Source: Hemerocallis citrina (lineage: Eukaryota > Streptophyta > Magnoliopsida > Asparagales > Asphodelaceae). Taken from it: a DNA stretch of 64,000 nucleotides. Positions within the stretch are counted from its first letter, which is position 1. Every line of letters starts with the position of its first letter. A program made the position numbers and the translations under genes. The notes below the pieces were generated by a model. That model was not told the origin of the DNA, searched no databases, and saw only the letters and a list, made by a program, of their open reading frames with translations. Below, piece after piece: positions 32,595 through 45,710 of the stretch. The stretch is taken from contig CM030366.1 in NCBI GenBank assembly GCA_017893485.1, positions 104,691,796 to 104,755,795 of the forward strand, in the 5' to 3' direction.

Positions 32595-33430
32595 ATTCTA
32601 CCCACCTTACAAAAAAAAATTCGTCCTCAAAATTCATTCTGGCAGATAGTAGGACAGAATCAAGCAGAGCTTAAGAGATAACGAAGCAAGAAATTAGAGG
32701 GAGGGAAACAAAGTTGTGGCAATACCAAAATAAGAAGGAACGTGGATAGGAATGGAGTGATCTAGAATGATGTTGAATAAAGATTCAATGAACGATGACA
32801 ATGCAAATGTATGGGAAGGAAGTAAACGGTGCAAAGAAGGAGAAGCAACAAGAGAATCCTGGGACCTGTGGGTTATGAGCCAACTACGCTTCCGCTGTGC
32901 TACTCTGGTTGAAAAGGCTCCGTCATCAGTGTCCATTAACTCCAGCAATCGCCTCGTGGCTCATCATATCCTTGATATGTCCAAACGACATCTCTCTAGC
33001 ATGAAGTTCGGACTCCTGGGAACTTTAGATTCTGAACACTTTCTGAGATCCTGGGACTCGGCATGCACATCTTGGAGCAAACGATGACACTTCCTGGTGA
33101 TGTTCCAAGATGCTGACATGTCATTGTAGATCAAGTGATGCCGATCGACGAATCAAGCAGAAAGAAAAAGAACGGATGACACTGGAATCAAAAGAATATG
33201 CGTGCGAAAAGAATGAAATCATACCCAATAAGGAATCAATGAATGTGAATGAATGGAAAAGACGAAAGAAAATAAGGAATGAAGGAACGGAATATGAAGG
33301 GATGAATAAGATTAGTACCCAGATTGTTGGATGGTTATTACATGTTCATGTGATCAATGTGGTGCTCATATTATTGAGTTAATCTGGCTAGAGCCGAAAC
33401 CTGGCTAACATGCTAGCCAACCCTGACTAA
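32595..33430 (-). mobile_element. Remnant of the internal region next to LTR A
   Basis: The first bases hold the polypurine tract and the pre-LTR sequence (minus GAATTTTGAGGACGAA). The rest is noncoding apart from short frames and contains a tRNA-like segment (32856-32908). No gag or pol similarity is seen, so the coding interior is lost. Confidence 0.55.
32856..32908 (-). tRNA. Initiator Met tRNA-like fragment (pseudo)
   Basis: The minus strand from 32908 reads CAGAGTAGCACAGCGGAAGC and on through CTCATAACCCACAGGTCCCAGGA. Recalled from the plant initiator Met tRNA, about 48 of 53 bases agree, covering the acceptor 5' strand, D arm, anticodon arm with CAT, variable loop and start of the T arm. 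The T loop and 3' acceptor strand are missing, so it cannot fold as a full tRNA. It lies in retrotransposon-derived DNA. Confidence 0.7.
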
Positions 33431-33665
33431 CGCATGGATAAACAATCGCATAGACAATAAGTAAATTTCATTAACATGAAATAAACCACCAAAGTAATAT
33501 CCAGCATCTGGGCGAAACAAACTTCGGGTCAACAAAGCCCGAATACAAAATACGAGAAATAACAATGCAGGAAATAAAGAAACATGAATCAAATAGTTAT
33601 TGTAGACTAATGAGCGGCCCGCTTCTACGGAAATGCAAATCCGATTCCGTCAAAGATACCAACTC
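33431..33665 (-). mobile_element. Internal fragment of a family-A LTR
   Basis: Bases 33431-33620 closely match 28548-28735 of LTR A (CATGGATAAACAATC, then AACAAAGCCC). The last 45 bases match another part of the family (compare 40357-40395: GAAATGCAAA..CCGTC). It is cut at 33666, where LTR B begins, so B inserted into a family-A copy that was already rearranged. Confidence 0.6.
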
Positions 33666-33877
33666 TGTAGCGCCCTGAATTTCCAACAAATAAAATTTGA
33701 AATAAGTGGCACAGTTTCTAGAATCAACTTCAATTGCAATCGTAAACACAGTATCAAATACAGGGAAAATTAAAACCTTTTATTACATTTTTTCTTCTTA
33801 AAAAACACAACAGAAATAAATACATTAATTACAAACCTTTACAACACATAAAATCTTCAATTTGCATTTGAACTCCA

Positions 33878-34310
33878 AGCTTTATTTACATCGATGCTAT
33901 CCATATTGAAAACCCTGCAAAAGTCTATTGAAAAGTGGGCACGTTAGTTAAATACAACTGACATCAACTATAGTAATAGTGATACTACTAAATGTCACAA
34001 TCACAAACTTGATGCATATCAATAAAATAATAATAACTGACTCATAAACAATAATAAATAGAACATAGAACAACAAGTGAAACTAGGCTAAGTGTCAGCT
34101 TTATTTACATCGATGCTATCCATATTGAAAACCCTGGAAAAGTCTATTGAAAAGTGTGCACGTCATTTAAATGCAACTGACGTCAACTATAGTAATAGTG
34201 ATACTTCTAAATCTCACAGTCACAAACTTGATGCATATCAATAAAACAATAATAATGACACATAAACAATAATAAATAGAACATAGAACCACAAGTGAAA
34301 CTAGGCTAGA
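33878..34310. repeat. 219-bp tandem duplication in LTR B
   Basis: Copy 1 is 33878-34096 and copy 2 is 34097-34310. Both start AGCTTTATTTACATCGATGC and end near AGTGAAACTAGGCTA. They differ at roughly a dozen places. Confidence 0.9.
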
Positions 34311-34539
34311 TGAAAATAGAAAGCAAGCATGCATAAAACAAGTCAAGAAACATAATTGTCTATGATGATTTCTAATGCATATTTATCGGATTCTATGCTT
34401 CCCATACTACATAGGTCTAGTGCAAGCCCTTATCGTTCTCCACTTTATAGGGTTCAATCCCTCATTATGCGACTAACCTACTACGGTGATAGAAACAAGA
34501 TAGTGATACTTTACAAATAGGCCTACATCCCGGAATCAA

Positions 34540-34810
34540 CCCGCCAGACTAGCATCCTCAACACACAAGCATCCCGCAAGCATCGCTCTAACTCTGGAGA
34601 ATCATCTCCCTCCCGTGTACCCCGCGAATAGGCCTGTCGACCCTCGATGCATAGATACACCGTACAGTCCGCGAATAGGCCTGCCGACCCTCGATGCGCC
34701 AATATACCATACGTTCCGTGAATAGGCCTGCCGACCCTCGACACGAGAACATATCAAATCTGTCTCACTTTTTGAAGTTTCGCAAAGAGTCTGGACGACC
34801 CTCGACGCGC
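34540..34810. repeat. Minisatellite of about 55 bp in LTR B
   Basis: The core GCGAATAGGCCTGCCGACCC with TCGATGCG recurs about four times, with decay at both ends. The same kind of repeat, in opposite sense (CGTGTCGAGGG, CCTATTCACG), is found in LTR C1 at about 49540-49760. Confidence 0.75.
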
Positions 34811-36939
34811 GAACATACTAGAGAGACACAACAAATACGTAGTCCTGGAATATATCCATCCGACTGGCAATAGAGCCCATACTTACATTTCCCAAGATTT
34901 ATCACATCTCCACTAGTGCATATCCTTATGTTTATTATATTCAATTAAATAAAATCACAGTTCCCCCTTAGAGTTGGTGTATCCTACCGGACTTAACTCT
35001 ATTAAATCAGTAACAAAAGCCCCACTGGCCAAATTCCACAAAATCTCATTTGTCGGCACGCTAGGGTTCCACTCAACCTCTAGAGTCTTATAACTCAAAA
35101 TATTATCAACAATCTTTCTAGGGTCCACATCATAACCCTAAGTCTCAAATAAAAACCCGACTTGGTTTAATTATACAAAATACTCTTCATCGATCACATT
35201 TCTTTTAATCAACTCATAGCACCGTAAAGGACTCTTTCAAATATGGAAACATAATTACTTTACGAAAATTCTTAAAAAATCAACTTTCAAATCTCACTTA
35301 CCAATCATCCATAAGTTCAATTTATTCAACTAGGGATTCAATCAATTCATACAGAAACAAGCCCCCTAATTATATGGGATCTCATCCCCAAAAATATGAA
35401 ATTCTTTTATTCCAAAAATCTGAAATTTACCTCTTTTAGAAACTGAAAATGCCCCCTTCAGAACTCAAAGTTTTCATCTATTAAAACTGAATATATAATT
35501 CCTCAAAACTGGGAATTTAATCTCTAAAAACATAGATTTTCTTCCTAAAAAATGTTACTTGAATATATTAGAAACTTGCAACTAGATTTCGACAAAATCT
35601 GAAATTTAACAACTTCTAACTCCATCAAAACTCCATTAAACTTCACACAAATATTAGTTTAAACACACATATATATACTCATTATATGTGTACTACACAA
35701 TCCCACACGCAAAAACCTACACGAAACACCAAAAAAAAATCCAACCGAAACCCAAAAACAACAAGCTGTTGTTGTTGCTACCGTTTGGGTTTGAAAAGTA
35801 ACCCCGGGTTAATCTTCACCTGAGACCAACCCTAACCCTTAGGGTTTTGTTTTCAAAACCCTAGCCTCTAATGAATTTTGATTTTTTTTTCATATAAATT
35901 ACTTTCCTTAAACACTTTGCATGCACAACAATTAGGGTTTATCATTAAGAATTTTATTTGCATTAAAACATAGAAATAAACATTAAAAATCTCATCTTTT
36001 AATCTTTTAAAACATGCCTCTTGAATTAAACACCATGATCCAACTTCTACAATCACCTATGTTCTCATTAAATTTATTTCTTTAAACAAAATATTAATCT
36101 TTCATGCATAAACAACCCCTTTGTTCCAGATAAATTAATTTCGATTGTGGTACAACAATTATTCAAATCCTAATATTAGCTTGGATTTTTAATAATTAAA
36201 AACAACAAATAACCATGAAAAAATCTCAACTTTAAAAATCAATCAAGCATGTATTTAAGAGCATAAAACAAGTTCTAATTATCTCTACAAATTTCCATCA
36301 TCTACAATTAAATCTATGGTCATCCAATCCATTTTATAAATCCCAGATTAGATCTTTCATGCATCATCAATATTTAATATTCAAGATTAACACAAACGTG
36401 ATCTTCACTCTTAAAAATGCACATTTATTTCATATAGACATCTAAAAGTTCATTCATCATGCCTAACATCATTATCTAAAATTTTAACCATGATCAAACT
36501 ATCAAAATATAGATCTACAAATCCACAAAATCCACAACAAACCCTAGCATGCTCTCTACTAAAATCATAACAATATATTTTAAACACATCAAGAGATATG
36601 AAAGAACACCCACCAATTAGGGTTTTTTTATTAGTTATATATAAACATACAACTTCTAGCATGCATCTTACTTGATCAATCATCATATTCTACAAACATA
36701 TAACAATACAAGAGACAAGATAGTATCACCCATCTCAAAGAAAATCCAACGAAATACAATAAAGAAAATCTCCTTCCCTCGTGAAAATTGAGATATCCAA
36801 ACCTCCAAACTCCAAGATTTTTTTTTTATTTTGTGGTGAACAGGGGAGGGCGGCTGCTACTGTTGCTAATATAGGCCGGGGGTCCAGATCCTAGGGTTTT
36901 GTGAAGATTTTACAAAATCCCCCTCCAAAAATCAAGTAT

Positions 36940-36945
36940 ATATAT

Positions 36946-36981
<36 letters not shown>
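36940..36981. repeat. (TA)n microsatellite
   Basis: A TA run of about 42 bases with one AA break. It sits where LTR B sequence changes orientation: about 36985-37160 resembles the first part of LTR C in plus sense, whereas the flanks read in minus sense. Confidence 0.8.
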
Positions 36982-36982
<1 letters not shown>

Positions 36983-37574
36983 CAGAAAATTTATTTTTAA
37001 AATGTAATATTTATTATTAGATAATAATTCTAAATTTTCTTGATTTTTATGAATAAATTATAGCATTGTTGCAAATATTTTAAAGTGAAGGACTTTTATG
37101 TAAAATTGCCACTTTGAGGCAAATTTTGAATTTCGAAAATTTTTGGCTGCAGTGGGGGTCGGTCAACTAGGAGTGTTTAGGGGAGATAAAATCTTATCCT
37201 AATTGATTTAATTAACTACTTGATTTGGAAGATCTATATATGTATGGGTAGCCGTAAATCCTCTGTTCAAGCTCTCAATTATATACCCAGGTTCTAGGAA
37301 ATTAGAATTTTAATCACAGTTTTGCAATAAAGTCCCCAACAATTCCAAAATTGCATAATTATATATTTTCTCAATAAAGTCAAATCAAATCAAATTAAAG
37401 GGATAAAATCTTTCCACCTAATCTCTCCACTGTCAGATAGGCCTACCAAAACAGCATAATTTTTTTTTAATTCGAATTTTATCCCTAAATGCCATTTTGC
37501 ACAAAAAACCCTTTTCTTTCAAAGTATTTAAAAAAATAGTTCATTTATTCAGTAGAATCCCAAAATTTAGAATC

Positions 37575-40500
37575 AGGGCAAAAAACAAAGTACCCCCCCC
37601 CCAAACGTTTGGGCTTAATACAATATGTCCATATAATTTGAAAAAGTACATTTAACCCATTCCACCGTTAACTTAACCCCATCCGTTAAGTTAGAATTAT
37701 TGAATTACCTTTTTACCCTTACCCTTTCATAATCAAATCTCTTCTTCTTTTTCCTCTTTCTTCATAATTTTTCTTCATTCCTTTTGAGTTTACGCAGGTT
37801 CCTTTTTTGATTTCAAGGAGTTTCTTTTTTGAGTTCTTGTGGTCGGTGGGGACTTACGATAATGAAGATGATGCTGAAGAGTGAGAGTTCCTGTATAATG
37901 AAGTCATCAGGAGAGAAGCCACTATATACTATATCAAGATACAATTTAACGATACAATTTGATTCCTCTGCAATTTCAATTATATAATACAAGATTAACA
38001 TTTTTTGATTAGATAATATATCCAGATTACAAATTTGTCTAATATTTTTACAAAACATAAAACAATACATATGGATCAATAAAAAGGACATACAGATTCA
38101 ATAAATATTTCTACTATCACCGTACGTTAGACATTTCAAGAGGTTAAAGATGCCACTCTTTGCAGTCAATTATCTATCATCTAATTTACTGAAGATAAAA
38201 AGTCAAGCATTACTATGAGAAGAGAATGTTGGATTACATCACTTAGATTAACATGCATATATTTTTTCAACACAAACTTAGAATCAACATTTTCCCCTTT
38301 TTAATATGGAAAAAACATGATAAACAACTTTTTAAAATTCTCTCGCTTAATATGTGCTTTCCTTAATGTCTACTTCCATACAGATACAAACTTGACAATT
38401 AAGCCCAAGTCATTACTTTTGTCATATTGATAAATATCTATCACCTACTAAATATAGAAATTAGAATAATATGCATGTGCTTGTTCGAGACCAAACTTAG
38501 GGTATTTGTTGTATAAGATTAAGTTGGATGCCCATTGAATAAGATATAAGATGTGCTTTTCATTTCTATAGCATATCTTATATTTTTTTGTATATTTATG
38601 TAGGATCATATGAGACCTGTTTAATCATATGAGATCCAATGGATCTGCATTTCATAGCAATAATAAGAAGTTGAAAAGCATGAGATCAAATGATTTGAAA
38701 TTTATTTATACATGCATTAGGTATCCAAATTATTTGCTGAAGAATCTTAATGCATGGACAAACAGATCTCCCACTTACTCACCATCTCTTTCCTAAACTA
38801 GTTATACACATGTTCACCCAAGCAAAAATTCAGTTTTTTCGACTTGTAAAACAAAACAGTACAGAAATCAGTAAATATTTAGAAGGCAATACTAATGTAA
38901 GAATGAAGGATGGAATACTCTCTGAACTTTAGTGATTCAATTATTCGTTAATAATCTCTCCTAAATTCCTATTTCCAACAGACTACCTTAATTTCTTAAT
39001 AGGATGATTAAATTTCTCAAATCATTCAAAATCTTGAATTTTCCTCAGACATATGTAACCTTCAAGCTGCAGAGGAGGATTAAGAGAGTCAAGTTGTCAC
39101 GCCCCGCTTCCCAAAAATACGGAATACGAGTACGTAACAAAAGCCCAGCGAATGATTTTCGTCATCCATAAGCTGTTTCAAGAATCTTTGCAACACATCA
39201 CAGGAAAAATCAGAGTCGGAAGCAAAAATACACAACCAACATGCAACATTGAAACAAATTCCCAACAGAAATTTACTTGAAGCCGAATACAATATTGTCA
39301 AATAAATCAGAGTCTGGAGAAAAAAAAATATCCTGGGTCACATCGCCCAAACACAAATAATAACCAAATACACTTTATTCCAGTTCAAGCAACAATGAAA
39401 ATAATAATAATAAAGCAGAGTTTCCAGCATTTAAAACATCATCTCGCCAATACCTTCAGGCAGCTGACCGTCCTGATCTGCAATTAGTAAATTTGCAGGA
39501 AAAGGAAAAAGTAGAAAACAAGTACCCATCAATTGCAAGTCGCAGGGTCACAAATAATGTAGGATACAAGCACATGGGTAAACTAACTAGCAACATGGTA
39601 TACTAACAGGTACAGGTAACATATGTCAAATGTCAAGTAAACAGGTAAGCAGGTAAACAGGTAATCAAGTATCAAGTATCAGGATAATCAGGTAACAGGT
39701 AAACATGTAATCATGTATCAGGTAAACAGGTATCAGTTTATGCCATGTCAAGTTTTGTTATTTTACTATCTAGGTAGCACTTCATGCGCCCCAACTTTTA
39801 TCACATGGTTACTACAACAAAACAGTTTCGCTTAGTAAGATTTCATAGTGGAGTCCATAGGGCAGTGTACTTAGGTACAGGAAATAGGAACAGGTAGAAC
39901 CTAGTGGTTCTCTTCCGAGTACACCTTCCTAAGGGAAGTAATGCAGTCAGGTACGGGAAACAGGCATAACCTAGTGGTTATCTTCCAAGTACATCTTCCT
40001 ATAGGGAAGCATGCAATCAGGTATAGGTAAATAGGATCGTGAATCATGTAGTCATGAACACGTAACAGGCAGGCAGGATGCAGGTCCTCTTCTAAGTACA
40101 TGTTTCTATATTTTCCACTACTAGATCTTTTCCTTAAACCCCGGCTTAGTTACTTTTATTATTATGGTCATCAACAGGCATGAGTGGGTACAAAATAATT
40201 TCAAACTAATATGTTATAATCAGGTATAGGTTCAGGGAATCAAATCAGCATGCATGGATGATATACATTTACATATACGAGCAAAATAGTCTATGTTCAT
40301 AATCAGGACAGCAAGACCAATCAGTACTAAAACAGTAATTCTGAACTCTACAGAAATGCAAACCTAGATCCGTCGAAGGATCTGGAAACTAGACATCCAC
40401 ACGAATCCAACGAATATAATAAAGTCACATACTAGTTCACAACAACTCAGCTCAAAACAGGTTCGAAGACAGAAAACATATTCAGTCAGAAATTAGGAAA

Positions 40501-43415
40501 CCGAATTCAAGAACATGAAAACAGTATAAAAACACTTTGAATAAATCCACGAAAAATCTGGGGTAATTCCCTATATGTCTAGACTCAAAATAACAAGTTT
40601 TATAATATTCCAGTAAGTATAGATTAGTCATCAAAAATACCAAAGCAACAAGAAAACATAGTTTAACGAATCTGGAAATCTCAACACTGCTATACGAAAA
40701 CTAGGATATCTCGCAACCAGTAAATCGAAATCCAATTCTGCCAAAGGGATATGAAAATAGATAGATTTTAATAACTTTCATATTTCACAAAGAGTTTTCA
40801 TACAGCATAAAGAATCATAGTGAAAATATGATTCCTTACTGAACAGTAAGCAAAATACAGCATGAGTAGATTTTAGAAAAGAGCATGAAACACCACTTAA
40901 AACTTGTCTTTAAAATTCTCCAAAAATCTGGGTAGTCCCTAACTTCATATAGAAACACTGACCAAATTATTGGATCAAGATAATATGTATAGAATAGTTC
41001 TTGAAAATAGTTTGTTAACAAAATTAACCAAAAACTGAATCTGGAATTGATCGACACCTCTGTACTAAAACATTCATAACTCAGTCATACGAAATCCAAA
41101 CCAAGCAAAACCAGTGGGGTTTGAAAATAGACAAAATTATCTAAAATCCATCTTTTATTTTCTAATCAAGATTCTGACTGTATCATGTACGAAAATAGCA
41201 ATCAAAACAGAACACCCAGTAAATACAGATTTCACACTTCAAATTTAGAACATCATAACTTCAAGAATATTGATCCAAACACATCCAAACTTGAAATACA
41301 ACCTAACAAACATCTCAACATCATGATTTAGGGTTACTAACATGTCCACTCCTATTATTTCACAGGGGTATTCATCCAAACATCAATTCACACAAATACT
41401 CACATACATGGTTCAAAATCAAGACTTGGATAAAACCTAGGTTATCTCCTATCAAAATTGGCGTCATAAGTCATCTATGGCCAAATTATCACAATAGAGA
41501 CAAAACCCATCAAGGAAAACACAATCTTTAGTTGTCTCTAGACCCAACTACACTATATTTTTTGACTTGTATCAAACCAAATGAATTGTAGTACAAGTTA
41601 GTTGCCTTATTATAGAGATGAAGAACGATCCTAATGCAAAAAGAAGCAAAACCCTCGAACGAAATCCTCTCCAAGCGCGAACCCAAGCAACTGCGAACAT
41701 AAACTCCACACGAACAATCTCCTTGATGCGACGAACGAAGAGGAAAATACCCACTTCAAGAATCCACAAAGAGAAGAGATTGGAGGGATGTTGATGGTGA
41801 TTGAGGTGCTTGGTGGTTGCAGGCCAATCAAAGAAGGAAGTGGGTTCTTTGTGTATGGGTGGTCGGATGTAGGGTGAGGTGGTGGTGGTCGGCTATGGAG
41901 TAGAAGGCCGGGAAGGGGAGGGTTTTGTGGTGTCGGTTTTGAGGATGGAGGCAAGCCGGGAGCACAAGTAGGAGGAAGGGGAGAGATATAATTAGGTTTA
42001 GGGTTAGGGTTTAAGGAGTTAGGGATTTATATAAAGGGGTTTAATGTGGGCTAATGGGTTGTGGGTATTAGTATGTAGTAATAGGTATACAAATGGGTAA
42101 TGGGTATTGGGTCAATGTCAAATGGGGATACAATTTATAGTGAATTCTATGGCTCTTGAAAAATCTAATTAGGAGTCAAAAATCATGGGTTTGGAAAATC
42201 TCCACCAAAATATCACCACAACACCAAAATATAAAATAAAGATATCGAGTCCAAAAAAAATGAGAAAAAGAATCAAAATGACGAAACGAACCAAAAACGA
42301 CGAACAAACAACACAAGGAGCTCAAAATAAAATAAAAAGAATATATATTGAAAACAAATCCAATATACGGTTCGGAAAAATACAAGAGAGATAAAAATAC
42401 ACAAAAATAAAAAAAAATACACTCCAAAATACATAAAATGAAAAACAGGGGTTACACAAGTTTTCCTTCTTAGTCCGAATGGTCCGAGACAGTCAAGTTT
42501 CCCTGAGTTAGACGTATAAACTCTTGAGACTTTTGGTTTGCGAGCTCTCTCCTTAAATACTACCTGATAAAATATTTCTTTAAACTCATCTTACTTCAAC
42601 TGTTCATTTTCATTAGGCCTAGCCATTCATTTTCCACCAATGATCAGCATCACACTTTTAACATAAAGACGACAAAGGTAACCCAGTTACTCCTGATAAA
42701 TATCTAGCACTTTGAATATCTTCTTGAAATCACTAATCCAGTCGTAGGGGCTGGAAAGAATCACTACAGCCCTTGAAATAATTAGGACATAAATAAATTT
42801 CAAGTTTGAGAATATTATCGTAATTAGCTAATGAATAGAAATTGATGGTTAATAAAAATTTAAGGTTGAGATTAGATTAATTAAGTTGGTTTGTTACACA
42901 GCTCAACTTGAATTATAGTAGTAGAGATCTAGATAAATTGTCACAAAATGTCGAAACTATGACATGATTAGTGTTGATATTTCCTTTATCTCCAACATAA
43001 AATTACTGTTTAATCTGTTTCTGCTGTCGAATATCACCAAGCCCTTCTCTTTGGACATTTTTGACAACCTTATCTTTTATAATGAAAGAATATCTTCTTG
43101 TTTGTTGGATGAGATATTTAAATATGACATTGTTAACAAAATAAAAAGGGCAAAAAACAAAGTATCCCCAACGTTTGGGCTTAATACCCAAAAGGAACAT
43201 GCATGAACTCAAAAGGAATGAAGAAAAATAATGAAGAAAGAGGAAAAAGAAGAAGATATTTGATTACGAAAGGGTAAGGGTAAAAAGGTAATTCAATAAT
43301 TCTAACTTAACGGATGGGGTTAAGTTAACGGTGGAATGGGTTAAATGTACTTTTTCAAACGTTATATGGGCATATTGTATTAAGCACAAACATTGGGGGT
43401 ACTTTGTTTTTTCTC
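37575..43415. mobile_element. Mutator-like element with ~230-bp inverted ends, split by a solo LTR
   Basis: The left arm (37576-37808) and right arm (43190-43415) are inverted copies, about 95% identical by eye, starting GGGCAAAAAACAAAG and GAGAAAAAACAAAG. The flanks share TTTAGAAT (37566-37573 and 43416-43423), with a ninth base differing, which fits the 9-bp duplications of Mutator-like elements. Removing the solo LTR at 39095-42461 leaves about 2.5 kb. Apart from short unassigned frames (such as 37813-38091 minus and 42964-43206 plus) I see no transposase. A 40-base extra copy of the terminal sequence lies inside the right arm at 43149-43188. Confidence 0.7.
39095..42456 (-). mobile_element. 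Solo LTR of family A
   Basis: This 3362-base LTR is flanked by a perfect 5-bp duplication, CAAGT (39090-39094, 42457-42461). On the minus strand it starts TGTAACCCCTG and ends GGGGCGTGACA. There is no internal sequence or second LTR, so it formed by LTR-LTR recombination after inserting into the Mutator-like element. It contains a CAGGTAA-rich stretch (about 39600-39740) and a GC-rich block (about 41620-41960). It matches LTR A at both ends and gives the reference for that family. Confidence 0.88.
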
Positions 43416-44865
43416 TTTAGAATATACTCAATTATAAATAGGAGAATTTATTCTGAAATTCAAAAGTGGAAATTTGTACCTAAAAAATATTTGCACGTGT
43501 TTTACATATGCAAACTACAATTTCATAAAATAGCTAGAAATTTCAGAAAAATAATTTAAAACCATTTATTAATTCAAAATGATATATCATTAATAGAAAA
43601 TACTTTTGATTTAATAATTAGCTCTTTTACGGCTGGAATGTAATTTTTTAATCAAAAATCAATTATATCAACATAGAGTATAAAAATGAGTTTCTTTAAT
43701 CAAATAATCAGAAAAATAAAATATATAATACTTAAATGAGGGACATCAATTATTGAAAACCAACTTTTGAGAAATTCAAAACTTTTTAACTTTGCACGTG
43801 CAACAATAATTTCAAGAAAACGGTCAAATAGTCAATTTCACTAATTCAGTTTTATTTATTAAAAAATACATTTTATTTCACGGGGTTTTACATCACTCCC
43901 CCCTTAGAATAGTTTTGTCATCAGAACTATTCTAAGTAAGAAGAAAACAAAAATACAAAACTTACACAACAGTTTTAGAAAATCATTCTATCTTTATTTT
44001 CAAATTACATTGGGTTGCCAACTAAAGAAAATAACGTATAATAAGAACAGTAAGGTAAATATAAGACAGAGCAACAAGTATAAGCAAAAACCCATAAAGC
44101 ATAAAACTAATCTAAAAAAAATATAAAATATGCAATAATTTGTTGAAAGCAACTAGATAATCAATTAATGCATACGAATTTATACAGCATAATTATCAAA
44201 ACTAATATAAGTTAGTCAATAATACTTTAAAGCACGCAAAGGAATCAAAAGCTTCCTTAAAACTTGAATACACTGTAAACACAATGCACTATGAATTTAA
44301 GAATTAATGAACATAGACAAACGTACGTAACACTAAATTTAAACAAGAATATGGGTAAAAGAAAACTGTCTAAAGTAATAAATAATAATAAGTTTAGTCA
44401 GTAAAACAAAATATTAAGCATTCCAAAGGTTGTTAAAACATTTGTATAATAACATAAAATGCAAAATAGATATATGAACATTTCATAAAAAAAAGATTAC
44501 TGATTAAAAAACATCGCAAAAGATCATTATAGTAAGAAAAATGATAAGGCCAACCATACAAAATAAGGAGCCAAAAGAGAAAAGTTAAGAACATAAATAA
44601 TGGCAAAAGTAAATAATAATAAAAGTAACACAAATAATACAAACTTAAAGGGGATAAAAAAAAAAGATCTGGGAAGATAGTCAATCAAAGAAGCGTCGAA
44701 ACACAAACATATTTAGCTAACCAAAAATAATAATGCTAACCAAAAATAATAATAATAAACGTACACAAAGGAAAACATTGGATCAGTGAGTATATTAAAT
44801 AAATATTAATATTATAAGCAATACCTTAAGAGTACATTAAAAGAATCAATCGAAATAGATAGAGT

Positions 44866-44872
44866 ACATACA

Positions 44873-44924
<52 letters not shown>
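44866..44924. repeat. (CATA)n(TA)n microsatellite
   Basis: About nine CATA units followed by about eleven TA units. Uncomplicated simple repeat. Confidence 0.92.
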
Positions 44925-45641
44925 CAAGAAGACTTAAAAAGGAGTTCATTAAATATTAGAAAATGGTCAAATCATTAAATAGAACGTGGAAACAAAAGTA
45001 AGTGAGAAAATTTGGAATCAAATTCTGACGCAAGAAATCTAATATTGCATAATAACAGAAATAAGGTAAAACCAAGTAAATTAGTTCAAGTTATCTGAAA
45101 ATATGAAGTATATACAACAAAATGTCGTAAAGAAAGAAATTATATATGAAACTAAATTTTTAGTTAAATTAAAACTCTTAATTTTAGAATAGTTCAAGAA
45201 CAAATATTATTTAAGTGAATCTATAAACATTTATTAACATTTAAATTTGAAGCAAACCAACTCAAAATCTGAAATTTGTACCCCTTAAAACTAAATTATA
45301 TGCTTTCAAATACGAAATTATTTTAACTCAAAATCTAAATTTTTACCTTTTCAAATCTATATTTATATGCTTCAAAAATATGGAATTATATTGTACCAAT
45401 CCTGAAATTATAAATCTGAAATCACATCATACCAAAACTGAAATATTTATATACTCAAATATGGAGTTTGTCATCTTGAAACTTAATAAATTCAAGAAAT
45501 CTGTAACTAATCAATTAAAATTGAATTTAATATAATTCAGTTATAAGGGTTAATCAATCTAAAATTTTTAAGAATAACCGGTCAAATATGAACGTTTCTC
45601 ATTATAAAAATTAGAAATCATTCAAATCTGAAACCAACAGT

Positions 45642-45645
<4 letters not shown>

Positions 45646-45706
<61 letters not shown>
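45646..45706. repeat. (TA)n(GA)n microsatellite
   Basis: A TA run of about 28 bases passes directly into a GA run of about 32 bases, on the left border of the foldback element. A second TA run of about 50 bases (46053-46105) borders it on the right. Confidence 0.92.

Positions 45707-45707
<1 letters not shown>

Positions 45708-45710
<3 letters not shown>

Larger units (their letters stand above)
33666..43892 (-). mobile_element. Long gypsy-type LTR B, minus strand, split by a Mutator-like element
   Basis: On the minus strand it starts TGTAAAACCCCG at 43892 and ends CAGGGCGCTACA at 33666. Right of 43892 is a polypurine tract (minus AAGGGGGGAGTGA), so this is a 3' LTR. The LTR is split into 33666-37565 and about 43424-43892 by the element at 37575-43415, leaving about 4.4 kb. 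It resembles LTR C (47103-50437) read in the opposite sense: the same GGCGCTA end, the same CTAGACCTATGTAGTATGG block near 34410, and the same sub-repeats. Confidence 0.65.

Noticed and set aside
39600..39740. CAGGTAA-rich repeats considered as a CRISPR-like or regulated array.
   Set aside because: Irregular units without constant repeats or spacers, in a plant LTR; simple sequence drift is enough.
41631..41954. Proline-rich 107-codon minus ORF as a gene.
   Set aside because: It is the GC-rich block of a family-A solo LTR and not conserved as protein in LTR A.
42964..43206. 80-codon plus ORF in the Mutator-like element as a captured gene.
   Set aside because: No recognisable domain, AT-rich codons, and its end runs into the terminal repeat; a chance frame is as likely.
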